NCBI RefSeq assembly: GCF_000208865.1
Contig: NC_018387.1
Span: forward strand, 1,054,001-1,118,000
Source: Neospora caninum Liverpool
Taxonomy: Eukaryota; Apicomplexa; Conoidasida; Eucoccidiorida; Sarcocystidae
Length of the DNA stretch: 64,000 nucleotides
Direction of reading: 5' to 3'
The notes under the pieces were generated by a model, which was given only the letters and a program-made list of their open reading frames with translations, was not told the DNA's origin and did not search any database. Each line of letters starts with the position of its first letter. Within the stretch, counting starts at the first letter, position 1. Shown in pieces: positions 37,790 to 50,508 of this stretch. A program made the position numbers and the translations under genes.

Positions 37790-40689
37790 AAGTAAGGAGA
37801 CATATGCATGAGCGCGGGCGACAGAGAGAGAAGGAAAACGTGCAGTACAAATCGAACAAGGGACACTCGCATGAGTCGCTTTGTGGATCGAAGTGCACAT
37901 TCCCGCGGCTGTACGTACATCTTTCTCGTATGTAGCGGCGTAAACAGAGATCGTGTGCAATGCTAGAGGACGATGTTTCTCGTTAGCCTTTCTCTGTTAC
38001 CTCTTTGTACTTTAACACAGTTATATGCATATACAATGGATATATCCATATACATCTATTTAGCGCCGTTTGCGTGCTTGAAGGTTAGCAACAGGATCTT
38101 AGGGTGGAGCCTGTTTTTTGACGTTTTGGTTTTTCGATTCGCCTTTTGCAGGCATCGCAACGATGATTGGGGTGACCTCTGCTGTTCATTCCAAGGGGTA
38201 CTTTCGGGGCATTCCCCACGGTTTCCTCAGCTGGAACTCGTTCTTCGCCAAGAGCCTCGTGACCGGTGTCTTCTACGGTGTCTTCTCCCGCTTCCTCCGC
38301 TACAGCTTCTCGTATTGGGGTAAGGAAACTGGGCCCCCAGCTGACGAGAAAACGCGCCCTTCGAACTCCCTGAGGTTCCCTCTCTGCCTCCGTTCTCTAC
38401 GTGTCTTGCGCGACGTCTCTCCCGAGAGCTCAGTCCCCGCGGGCGCGTCGATTTCGACTCGCCTCGCTTCCACCTTCTTTTTCTGTTGTTGGTCTGCATG
38501 TCACCCGTCCCTCTCTGGTCCCTCCTGTTTCCTCTGCGGCTCTCTTCTGGGTCATTTCGCGCTCTCCCCCTCCCCCGGCTCTCTCCCTTTTCTTTTTTTT
38601 CTTTTTTTGCAGAAAAGCGAATTGAGGCGCACTACGAGGCTGGGTCGTCCCCGGAGGTCATCGACAACATGCGGCAAATCTTCTCCTTCCTGCTCTCTCT
38701 CGGCGGACTGGAGGCGTGCACCTGCCTGTTTGTCGTCCAGCTCTTTGGGTCATTCAGCTTCTGCGCCTTCCTCCTCGTCGTCCCCATAGCCACGCTGCTG
38801 CGAACCGTCGCGCGCGCCCTCCTGGTCGACTACGCCCGCAGTGACGGCCTCGCCTTGCCGTCTCTCTCGGCGTTGTACAACCGGAGCCTCGCGGGCGACG
38901 CCGGCGCAACAGAGTCAGAGACCCCGGAAGACCGCAGACACAGCGTCTTGACGCAGGCCGTGCTGACCATGCTCGACGGCCCGCAGAGCTTCTTCGGTCC
39001 TTGCGAACGTGAGAAAAGAGCACTGTGACTCGAGACACCACAGAGAAGCAAGCAGATGAAAAGGTCCAAAGGGGGGAAAAGAACTGACGGTGCGCCTCTT
39101 GATGGCCACAAAAGGCCGTCCCCATACAAGACGCTGCACAGGAGTCGAGTATAGGAGACTCTAACGAAACCCGGTTCCAGCTCCACCATGCCCGTTTCCT
39201 GTCTGAGGCGAGGGTTGACGGTTGCGTCGACGATTCCGCTTCGGCCCACCTCGCTGTCATCGATCGTTTTCTGTGTTGGCTGCCTTCAGTCTATTCCGAC
39301 AGCGAAGAACGCGCTTCTCTCGATGCCGGGTAATGACCTCGCAAAGGTGTTTGGGCTGTCAAACTTGCTTGCGTTTCTGATCTTGTGTGCCTTCGCTCTC
39401 TTCTTTCGGGCATCCCGCCGACCTTCTCCCTCTTCTCGTCCGGTTTCTCGTCGCACCTTCTCTCACTTTCTCCTCTGTTTCACCGTTGTCTCTGCCCTCT
39501 CGCGTCGCTCCGTCTGCATCTCTTCTTCACTGTCAGAGTTAATCTATCTCTCGTTTCGGGTTGGAGCGCGCGCCTCGCTCTGGATCGCGTCGCTCGCGTC
39601 TCCGGCAGCTCCTCCTCTCTGTCGTCTTTTCACTTTCGACTTCTCGCGAGAAGTGCTGCCCCAGTGATGAGCCCCGCTTCGTCAGCAGGCGTGCGCGCTG
39701 CACTTTTCCCCCTGTTTTATTTCCTGTTTTTTCTCTTTCTGTGCTCTAAGTCGTTATGTTTTCTCTCTTGTTTCCTTTCTCTCCTCAGGGCGGCGTCGCT
39801 TCGCTCTTCGCTGCTGGCTCCGACGGGGAATGACGAGTCGGAGGTGTATTCTTCCTCGCGAGTTGCTGGCTTCGTGAGCACCCTGCGCGCGGTCTTCTTC
39901 GGCGTCTGTCAGACGGCCTGCCACGCAGTCGACGGCTTCTTGACCTTTGAGCTGTGCGCCGTGCTGTCGCTCCTGCTGTTCCAGTTCAGCTTGGCGCGAT
40001 TCTTTTTCCAGAACGCGCTCTTCTTCGCCGTCGCATGCGTGGTTGCCACGCGCGCAGCCTCAGTAATCGACTGGTTCTTGCCGAGCTGGGGCGCTATCCA
40101 GGTGGGTCGCAGCGCGTCGCGCAGCTCTTTTCTGGGCGACGCGGAAGGCGAGCTGGGCGCGATGGAGCGAGGCCTCGCCGCAGGTAACGCAGGCGCGGAG
40201 ACCGTGAAGAACGGGGGAGAGCCGCTCTCCATCTCGCCCGCCACTACGAAGACCGCCGGAGCCGAGGACCGGGAGGCGTCCTTTGCGTCTTACTACCCGA
40301 TCCCTGCGGGAAATAGCGGGGGCTCTGGAGCAGAAGGTGAAGACGCCTTTGCAGACGCGCAGCATGCTGCCCACGAGACGGAAGCGGAGGCCCGCAGTCA
40401 GGAGAGATTCTTCTACCGAGAGGTTGTGGAAGGCGAGAAGGACAGCGCGTTTGAGAACGGAGCCAGCGAAGAAGAGGAAGAAGAGGAAGAGGAAGAAGAG
40501 GCGGAGGGCGACGCGAGCAAACTGGGAGCGGAGCATGCAGTCGACGAGGCAGAGACCGGCGTGGCGTCTTCGTGGCTCTCGATGCTAGTTAACGCCGCAA
40601 AGCCGAGAGACGAGGAGGACGAGGAAGACGAGGAGGAAGACGAGGAGGGAGACAGCGCGTCCCATTCCTCAGACAACACATACAGGTGA
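36801..40689 (+). CDS. multi-pass membrane protein with acidic C-terminal tracts, unknown
   Basis: Six exons in consistent phase: 36801-37146, 37562-37696, 38152-38319, 38613-39008, 39290-39329 and 39789-40689 (TGA), 661 residues. The N-terminal ~115 residues are soluble and Ser-rich. Exons 2-3 hold a conserved-looking block (YELPHQLREGANVIQERTHS, HIVHRFGVEALVLVAYSF). Hydrophobic segments follow at about 148-170 and 240-285, and two or more at about 390-455 (LSLLLFQFSLARFFF, NALFFAVACVVATRA). The last ~200 residues are hydrophilic, with a run of eleven Glu and a second Asp/Glu tract just before the end. There is no signal peptide, so insertion is by internal spans, probably in an endomembrane or the plasma membrane. 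I do not recognise the family. The 40-nt exon 5 is supported only by phase and splice signals. Confidence 0.75.
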
Positions 40690-43600
40690 GAAGAGGCTCT
40701 TTCGAGGTCTTGCGGCCCTGCGCGAAGCATGTAGTGTTTAAGAGAGGAGGGAGAGACGCGCAGAGAGGAGACAGAGGAAGGCCGCTCGACAGGTGGGCAC
40801 GCACGTCGCAAGACGCGAAGGCTCGTTCGCGGTTGCTGTAAGGCATTGTCCCCGGTTTCACCCCTTGTGTCGGCGTCTGGTGCGGCTGCAGGGAAGAAGC
40901 CATTTCTTCGTACTACAGATGAACGGAGACAGGAGGACGGGTAGTGGACGCCAATCGAGGAGCGACGCGAGGTGTACAGACGCCGCGCACAGCAGCCGCC
41001 GGAAGCTTGTCGCCGGAGCTGTGACCGCAGTGCGAGCGTCGCCGGTCGCTTCCTCGAAGAGGCGGGGGAGAAGCGTGGGGACGCGAGGACAGCGAAGGCC
41101 AGGCCTTTGTGCGCAGCGCTGACGAGAAAGTCGAGGCAGACGGAGAACGGAGGATTGACACTGGCGACAGGAAGACGGTTTCCGTGCGCTACAGGAAGAA
41201 ACGGAGGGGTCTTTTGGCAGCGGTGTCTCTGTCAGTTTATCCCTCGTTCAAACTGGATCAGAGCGGAAAGATCCAGGCGAGACGACACGGCGCTGCTGAA
41301 CACGAAAGGGAACGGCGGTCCCGCGCTCTCTCTCTGGGGGCTGTCGTATTTACACTCCAGAGAGAGACGGCCGCGGGGTGTACAGACATCGCCCACTCGC
41401 TCGAGATGTGCAGCGCGTCCTGTGTGCTTCGTGCCGTCGTTTCATCCGGACCGGAAGGTGCTGGCACCGAGGAAAAGCAAGCGTCCAGCTGCGCTGTCCT
41501 CACAAAGAGGCATCGACACACCGTGTATAGTGTTGAGGGTTTCTAAGAAGCTGAATCTGACAGGAGAAGGAGAGCATGTCAGCGACTGGGAATGTGCAAG
41601 CGGCCGGAGTCGATCCGCAAACAAGACGAGGGCAGAAGCGAAGCAAACGTGGAGAGGAAGGGGACGAGACAGCTTCGCCGAGGCGTAGAAAGCAGAGAGT
41701 CTCTCGGCGTTGCATCGCAAAAGGAAGAGAGTAACAAGAGCCACATCTTCGAGGGGCGTCTTTTTCCCCGAACGCACGCGGGCTCCTGTTCGTGCGCGCC
41801 TCTTTCTGGGATCGAGGAGAAAAACGCGCACAAGAGGAAAAGGAACTCGCTGGTCCAGTGACGCCCCGTTTTTCCGGGAGGTGACGATGTGCGGGTCGGC
41901 GGTACCAGCGACGCAGCCCAAGAGTAAAGTTGTGGCTCACAGCGCCTCTCACTTCCATCATTGAAACCGGCCTGTGTGGAAAGAGGAAACAATGATGGAC
42001 GGCACGCGTGTGTGAGAGATAGAGGACATTTTCTTCGAGTGTTCTGTTTTTCGGCGAGGCGCCCCGTTCGTGTTCCCATGGATTCTGGGCACTCTCGAGC
42101 GCGGGGTCGGTACATTGTGTGGTGTAGCGGCTGAATCGTTTCTTTCTGTGCGGCTGCGTATAGCTGCGGGAGCGAGGCGAGTGTAGAAAGGGGAAGGCGA
42201 CGCGTTTGTCACTTGACAGCTCTGGAGAAGGCGCAGCGGCGCGTTCTACATGGAGTGAACAGCCTTCGCCAGAGAGATCGGGCAAGGCATCCATGCGTTG
42301 TGCTCGTGTGATTTCGACGTTCGTCGGCAGGAATCGCGTTCACGCCTTTTCATGACCCACGAAAGGCTTTCGGTTTGTACGAACAGACCGGAAAGTTCTT
42401 TCGAGTTGTACAATACACCTCGCGTCTCGGGTGTACGTACACCCGAGTTCGTGTGGACCAACACCCGAGACAGTGTCCTTGAGTTGTCTCCCGCATATTT
42501 CCACCTTTTGCATGCGACTCCGCGCAGTTCGTTGTCCGCCGGTTTGAGTCGGATTCTGTTTTATGTCGTGCATGGCGTGACCCCACACACCGTGAGATCA
42601 GGCGTCTCGTCCAGCCTTTCTGGGACAGAAGAGGAGCGTGCAATTGCCAACCCTAAGTGGCCCCTGCAGTGTCTGTACAGTTCATGACGTTCTGTGCGCT
42701 GGGAGGTTTAGAAAAGGGGGGATCATGAATCCCGAGAGACGCATGTGCGGCGCCGGCAGAGACACGCACGCGCGTCGGTGTTCCGTTTCTGCTCTCTCTT
42801 CGTTTTCCTCATGTGTGAGGCAGCGCGAAATGCAGCCGAAAATCAGAAGACTCTCGAGGGGAACCCTAAGAAAGGAGGAATCTCTTGGTTTTTCGCGTCC
42901 CTCGCTTGAGCCGTTTTCAGAACACCGTGGTTTCGACGCTATGTACAATAATCCCCGGTTGTTTTGGTTGGACGCAATGTACGCGCTCCCTGTCCCCTCG
43001 TCTGGTGTGCGAGGGTCCAGAAAGGCGCATGCACACTGCCTCGGGAAATAAACAGAACAACCACTTCCACCTTAAAAGCAAACAACCTCACAGAACTGTG
43101 ATACTCTTTTAACATATTCAACTCTTCAACGACCCGACATTCATAAGAATATTGATATATACTTAGTGTATCGTTACATATGCATCGCTAGTGGTCATAC
43201 ATACGCATACATATATCGCTTCTGGTTTTTTCAATCTAGATGGCTTGTGCAGCGAGGAACTAGTACGTATGGAACTCCTGTACGGTAATAAAGCAGCGAT
43301 CTTTGAGAGCTCCGAGCGCAAGCAGGAAGATTGCTGAAACTGTAAAAGGATTACCAGCTAGGAACCACCCGGAAATGCCTCGGCCCTGCCGTTTCCTGAA
43401 CCTGTAGAGCGTGACAGTGAGAACAAAAGCTTGTCAGAAAAGCTAATTCGGACCGCTCTTCGCTTACCGGCGAAGGCGCAAGAGGTAGCCTTTTCTCCTT
43501 TTCCTCCCAGGACAAAAAAGGGAGTATTTCACAGAGGCCTCCACTTTCTAGTCAGGTAAGGCATGTGACCGTCGAGTGCCAACGCATGCTTTGGTGCTTG

Positions 43601-45689
43601 CCGAAACATGTAGCGTGTTTTGCTGACCATTGGAGCCGAGAGGCAAAGCGTTCCATCTCTTAGCTCAAGAGTCAAATATGCATTCGAAAGAGTCTCTTGA
43701 ATTTGGCAAGTACGAAATGCGGAAACACACCAGCTCTAGCAATGTTGCGGTTGGAGTGTACATACACCTGATGGTTTGGCGGTCGACCTTCTGTGTCACC
43801 TTGAAAGCTGGGAAAGAAACTCGTACAGGCGAGCAAAGGCGAAGCCACCGGAGTTCGTGGATTTGTGTCTTCTCTTCAAAAGGATCTCAGAGAGTCATTC
43901 GACTGTCTCTAGGAGAGGTATCGGCGCGAAACTTGAGAGATCCGAACTGGAGCGACGAACGCCGCCTCACTTGACGTGTGGCGAGGAACCAGGAGAAGTC
44001 GCCGCAAACGCGTCCAAGCACATAACGAACGGAGGAGGAAGAAACAGAGAACGAAGAAGAGTCAGATGAGTCTTTGAAACTCAACAAAGCTCTTTTCCAC
44101 CAAGAAAGAAACAAAAGGAGTACAACTCACCATGTCGAGGCACGTCTGTGGATCTCTAGATCTCAGATCTAAATGAAGATTTGTAGAGTCCTGGAGAGAA
44201 AATAGAGCAGCCACGTATATGCTGGGGGAGAAGGCTCCACATAGAGAGAGGGGATCGTGGTTCTACAGGCATCTGCGGTGGAAAACAGGTTTTGTCTGTC
44301 TCGAGTCGTGTCACCAGAGAGGCCGCAGTGTACATGCATGCGGACTGCCGTCGGGTCTCCTGCGGCAGGTTGAAAATCAGACACTCCCCCCCTTTTCCGT
44401 GCTCTGTCTTGTTCGCTGAAAGGAATCCGAGAAAAGAGAGAAGCTAAGTGAGAGAAAAGAAACGAGAGAAAGGAGAAAAGAGAACGGGAGAGAACTAGGC
44501 GTGCATCCATGGTACCCTCCTTTTGCCCCCCAGGCAGCGCGTGCCGATGCTTGTCTCCCTTCACCGGTCCCCTCTGAGCAAAGCTGAACATGCACAGCAG
44601 TGTGTAGTAGAGCGCGTGAGAGTCAGCACAGACACACCGCTAAGAAAAAAGGAGGAAAAGGGAGTCTAAAGGGCGGGGGAGATTCTCAAAGGTTTATTTT
44701 TTGTTTTCGGAGAACACGAGGCGGAACACACTGCTCTCCTCTGCTTTTTCGTGTGTCAAACAAACGTGTGCAAGCCAAGGCATGTAGCCCCCGGAAAGAG
44801 GCTGCTTGAGTCTCGGCTTTTTCCTCACTCTTTCGCCGCGAAACGCTTTCTTCTCGCGTTCCTGTCTTTTTTGCACTCTTCCCCTCTCGCCTTCTTCCTG
44901 TCGCCTCCACAGCTGCGGCCCCGGGAAGAACCCACATCGCACAATCGTCTCCCTTCTGGCCGTGTGAAGAGAGACAGCACTTTTCTCCTCGTTTTTTCTT
45001 TTCTCGTCGCCTTCGTCCTTTCGCCAAGCGAGAACTCCTTCTTCCCCTTTCGTGTGTTTCCTCACATTTCTTCCTTGTCTCGCATCAAATAAGTTATAGG
45101 CATTGTACCCTGATTTAGAGGAGGCACACGGGTGTATGTAGACGTGTGTACTGTAGTCCAAGTCTCTCTAGCGACTGTGCGTCGTCGGGTGTGACCTTGT
45201 CTCTTGCCTCTTTTTGTTAGGCGCCTTTTCACATCTCGTCCATCGTTTTGTCCTGCATGCGTGGCGTGGCTCTTTCTAGCCGCCCAGACGCTTCCTGCAA
45301 GCACCGCCCTCCTTCAGAGATGGCGAATGCTTGAGAGAACGCGCGTCACGTTTCGTCTGGTCTCGACGAACTCGTCACTCTCCCCAGTTTCTTCCCTCTG
45401 TCTCCCTCTCGCACCCCTCTCAAGACGCGTCTAGCCTTTCCGTCTTGTGTCGCACCTTCCCCGGGTTCTCTGTTTTTTCTTTTATTTTCGCGCTCTCTCT
45501 TGTGCAACTCAATTTCCCCTCACCGTCTTCTTTCCCAGCGTGAGCGATCTCTCTCGCTTTCCCCCTCTGTCTCTCTCTTCTCGCCCTTTCCCTTTCCCTC
45601 TGGCTGCGTCGCTGTTCTCTCTCTCTTGCTTCTGTTCTGTCTTTTTTGTCTCTCCTCTTTTCCTCCGGTTCCCGTCTGTCGTTCACAAG
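40690..45689. other. 5-kb spacer without supported gene
   Basis: Holds ORFs of up to ~260 codons (41500-42294 minus, 40972-41688 plus) on overlapping opposite strands, none with a domain, and no splice chain that I could build. A perfect palindrome lies at 42426-42447. GGTGTACAGAC occurs at 40971 and near 41378. The last kilobase before 45690 is strongly pyrimidine-rich and is probably the leader of the next gene. Confidence 0.5.
42426..42447. repeat. perfect 22-nt palindrome with repeated arm
   Basis: Arms CTCGGGTGTAC and GTACACCCGAG are exact reverse complements with no loop. The arm recurs 13 bases downstream as ACACCCGAGAC (about 42461-42471), so an alternative hairpin with GTCTCGGGTGT at 42424 is also possible. 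The core is TGTACGTACA. Confidence 0.9.
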
Positions 45690-47103
45690 ATGCACGCGAC
45701 CAGTCGCTCCCCTCCAGGGGGTGAAGCACGCGGAGCGTCTTCGTCGGAAGGTGGAGTTTCGCTTCAGGGATCGTCTTCCAACCTGTCTCCTCTGGCCGAG
45801 CCCAGTCAGGATGCTGTCACCTCGTCGTTTGCTTCTTCCTTCTCCACGGCCGCTCGACGTCCTGCGTCTTCTGCCGCGCCTCTCTCGTCTTCTGCCTCCC
45901 TAAGCTTTCCAAACGGATCGGCCCATTCTTCTCGCTCGTTCCTCGATGACTCCCGACCTCGCAGCTCTGTCTTCAGCCTGCTGCCGCCTTCCGCGTGCCG
46001 CGCGATTTCCTATCTCCTCGTCGCGGGTCTCTCGCTCTCGGCTCTCACTTCCCTCGCTCTACACTCGCATGTCGCCGTGCTCCAAATCCTTCTCTTCGGC
46101 ATCTCCGTCTCGTACTGCATCGCCTTTCTCTCCCTCGCTCGACAGGTAAAATGACCCCGGCGACCGTTTGCGTGTCCCGCGTTGAGCCGCAGTGCCTCTC
46201 TCTGCCCCGCAGGCTCTTCTCTCGCCGCGGTTCGTGTTGAAAAATGAGGGGGAAATGTCCTCTCTCCACGCGGTCTCCCCTCAGATGTAGGGCGTCACTG
46301 CATGCATGTTCGCCCTCTCCCCGTGGACAGAGATACTCTTCTTTGCTGTCTCCTTCTTGGCAGCGTTTCGCTTTCTTCGTCTGCTGCTGTCAATCTGGAG
46401 AGAGAGCAACCCCCGCGTTTGGAGACTAACGCTGACGGTGGACCTCTCGGTACCCTGGAAAAAAAGGATTCTTCTGGAGGGGGGGAAAAAAGAACAGAGC
46501 GTGCGCAGTCCCTCGTCGTCCCCTCCCCTTGTCTTCTTTCCCCTCTTCTGCATGTTCTTCTTCCTTTTCTTTTTCCTGGTCTTCTTTCTCTTCGCCTGTC
46601 TTTTCTTCTGCCTGTCTTCCCTTGTCGCTGTTTCGTCCTGTGCTTCTTTGTCTGTTCCGGCCTTGTCGTTTACGTCTCTGATTCAGAGATGCATAAGGTC
46701 TAGCGAGATGTACCCTTGGCGAGATCAAAAGGATCAGACCCGCCAGTTCTCGCCTCGCCTCGCTTTGTTCCATCTCAGACTTTTCTTTTTCTCTCCGTGC
46801 AAACGCCGTGGAGGGACGAAACTGCGGCGTTCCGCGCGTTCGTTCGAGAAGGGACATCGACACCCTTTTCCACTTTCTTCGTTATTTCACTGCATGCGCT
46901 TCTTCCACAGGCTGACGGCCTCATCGGCCCGCAAGTCGGGGTCTTGCCTCTCGACGAGCACCTGCCTGTTCTCCAGCAACGCGCGCGCGTGCCGGCGTCT
47001 CCTCACATCAAGTTTCTCATGAAAGCTGTCCACCAAGTCGCCACTCTCGTCTGTCGAAACAAACACAATGTGCTTGTAAGCAAAGGCGAGAAAGAGAAGA
47101 GAC

Positions 47104-47148
<45 letters not shown>

Positions 47149-50100
47149 GAAGGGAGAGAGACAGAGAGGGTGAAGGGAGAGAGACAGGAAGAGAGACCAT
47201 GGGGACGAGAAAAGAGGTGCTTTGTGAGCGCGTGTTTGTCTCCATTTTTTTCGGGAGAATGGAAAACAGCAGCGTGTCGCCATGCGCTCACAGCGACATT
47301 GGCATCACGATTGCTTCAGGCAGTCGCGAGACTTGATGATGAAGAGAGAGGAAGTCTTGGGTCGTCTTCCAAGCTCAGCACACCGCGGACATTCCGCGTC
47401 GCAAGTGTCTCTGGGTTCCTGTCTCTTGCTCTGTGTTTTTTCGATCTTTTCCTCTCAATGCCTCGGCATCGAGCGCTGTGGGACTTAGCGTCGCCTCCGT
47501 GTCGTTTCCTCCTTTTTCTCCTTCGCCAACAGCCGAGTCACCTCGCGTACGGGGGCGTGGCGGTTGCCATTTTCTGCGCGGGGCTTTCGCTCACTTCCAC
47601 GGGCTGGCCTCGAGCGCTGTGGCAAACTGCATGCTTCGCAGCGCTCTACGTCGAGTATCTCGCCTTCCGCTACATGGCCCGCGATTTCCTGTCTTTCCAA
47701 TGGTAAAACAGACGCATACGACATGAAACTCAAGACGGGACTCTCCGCTGGCTTCAGAACCTACACACACCTATATACACGCATATGCTGTACATTTTGT
47801 GCATATATATATGTATATATATGTATCTATATATGTGCATATGTGTGCATGGGAAGAGATATCGACATACATCCGTGTTGACACCCGTACATCTGTATCC
47901 ATTTGATCAGACCTAACACGGGACACATGCGTATACAAATGTACAAAGAGACACAGACACGGATTTGTCTGTGAGGTGAGCATGTGTGTGTGTGTGTGGT
48001 GTGTGCGCTAAATTGATGGAGCTCTGTGAACATGTGTCTGCTTTGTGTTTCAGGGACGTCCTTTTGCTGGAGAGTGGCTTCATCGCGGTTTGTGCGGCGC
48101 CGTGCTCGACGGAGGCGACGCCTTTTGCCGCCGGCGTGTCAGTGATGTGCTTGCGTCTTCTTGCCTTCAAGCTCCTCTTTTGTTCAGGGGTTTGCAAATT
48201 TGGTGAGAAGAAACTGACTCTCGCGCAGCCGACGCGTCGCCTGTGACCGCCCTGTCTCTCCTGGGGCTGCGGGGCGAGCGCCGGAAAGAGAGCGCAGCGC
48301 CTTTCGTGAAGAGGCGAAGCCCAAGAGGGAAGCGGCTGGGGCGATCCCTCTGGCTTCGCGCGCTGCGCCTTTCGTGCTTTCTCTGTGTTGCCTGGCTGTC
48401 GCGTTTCGAGAGGGCCCTCTCCTTTTTTTCTTTTCTGCGTGCTCAGCCACACGCCTGGTAGACCTTCAAGCAGCCTGATTCCAAAAATGTTAGGACGCGC
48501 AGTGGAAGAGCCGAGGTCTGCGCCGTAGAGCCGTCCCCGTGTGCGGGCGCGATTGTTTGATCCTGAGACAGGGCCGTCGAGCTCGGCCACCGACGCGCCT
48601 CGTGCACGCGCGTGCGTCTCTGGGGTATATGTCTGCCTCGTTTGTCTTCAGCCTCGGGTGACCAGAAGTGGAGCACATTCACGGCGATGCACTACCACTA
48701 CTGGACGCAACCCCTTCCGAATTTCATCTCCTGTAAGTCGGAGAGGGCGATTCAAAGGGGAAAACACCTCAGTTTGAGAATCTCTCAGGATCCCAGACGC
48801 ATAGCCACGCACAGGGCAATGCCCTCGCTCTCCTGTTCTACCCCTACCGCTCTTTCTCTCGCTTGGTTCTACCTCTCTCTGCCGCTTTCCCCCAATGCGT
48901 CCATTGGCCTGTGTACCACACGTTCTGGCTGTATATCTCATGCGACGTGACTCTCCGTTTCCGGCTCTCTCTCTGTACGCCTGTTTCAAGAGATGCATGC
49001 AGCTCGTCTTCATCTGGGGTGCACTCGTCTGTGTGTCCACGGCGCCGACTTCTGTTTCGGTTTGTGCTTTCTCTTCGTGTAGGGCATGCCTATTGGTCAG
49101 GCAACAAACGCGTGCAGGCGATCGCCGCTGTCACCCTCGAGGTCAGGAACGGGGAAGATAGAGGCGTGAACCGAGTAGAGGAAGGAAAGGGAACCACAGA
49201 GGCGCGAAACGAGTAGAGGAAGGGAAGGGAAAGACAGAGGCCTGAAACGAGTAGATGAAGGAAAACGGAGGAGCGACGTGTTCTCTCGCTGTTAAGGGAC
49301 GGGTCGGCAGGCAACCTTACCACCCCACTGGACTGTTTTTTCAACGGGTGAAAGTGTTGGATTTCCATCTCTTCCGGCATGAAGATTGTTCCACGTCGGT
49401 TGTGTTCTTGGCCTGGAACGGCGAGACGAACGGAAAAGGAGAGAATGAAGAAGGGAGAAAGACGCCACGCGAGAGACGCAAGGGTGGAAAACTGGAGAAC
49501 AGCAGACAGGAGAGACCAGAGACGGAAGAGAGGTCGAGAGAGGAGCGTCAAGAGAGAGGCATTCGAGCAGTGACAGTGTCTGCCGTGCTTCGGGTTTCAG
49601 ATTCTTGGACCTCTCCTTATTCTCTTTGGGCGCGGAGGCCGGATCGTTGCTCTCGTCTGCTTTGTCGGTAGGCTTAGACTGAAGCGGAAAGGGGAGACGC
49701 AGTGAGAAGCGCAGGATGGAAGACCACGTGAGAGACGCGGGAGAGGCAAATAGTTCGGAGTCACCGAGGAGAAAACCGCAAAGGTGTCGCAAGATCAATT
49801 CTCTCTCAACCAAACAAGAAAATGCACAATGCCCGCGACTGTCTACACAATGAATTTCCACAGAGACATCTCAACATCATACTCGAATCTGTACATATAC
49901 ATATATATATATATATTCTCATATAAATGTGCATATGTATTTGTGTAGGGAAAGAAAGATAGGAAAGGCGTTTGGTGACCCGTGTGTCATTGTTTCCTCA
50001 GTGATGATGACCGCGATTTACGTGACGGGGAATTACGGCTTCTTCAACTTTCTGTCGAGCGTCATCTGCGTCGCACTCTTGGACGACTCGCTCCTGCTGT

Positions 50101-50401
50101 TCAAGTTCGCGGCTCCCCTCTCGAACGCGGTAAGGCGCTGAGGCAAGAAACTCAAAAAACTGTCCCGAGGAAGAGACGCAAGCGCAAACGGGGGCCAGGA
50201 GCGGAGAGGCGAAAAGCCATGGGCAGCGACTGGTGTAGACGGAGAAGGAAAAAAACCCTGCGGAATGTCTCCTTTCGATTGAGGAGCCGGAGACAGCTTA
50301 GTCGGCAGTCAATGGAGAAAAACGAAACACGACCGCGTTAAAATCCGTATTTATATAGAGAAACATACAAACAAAACGATATACATCTCGAATTGTGTAG
50401 T

Positions 50402-50436
<35 letters not shown>

Positions 50437-50468
50437 TGTATTAGGATTACTGCTGCTGTAGGCGTGCC

Positions 50469-50508
<40 letters not shown>

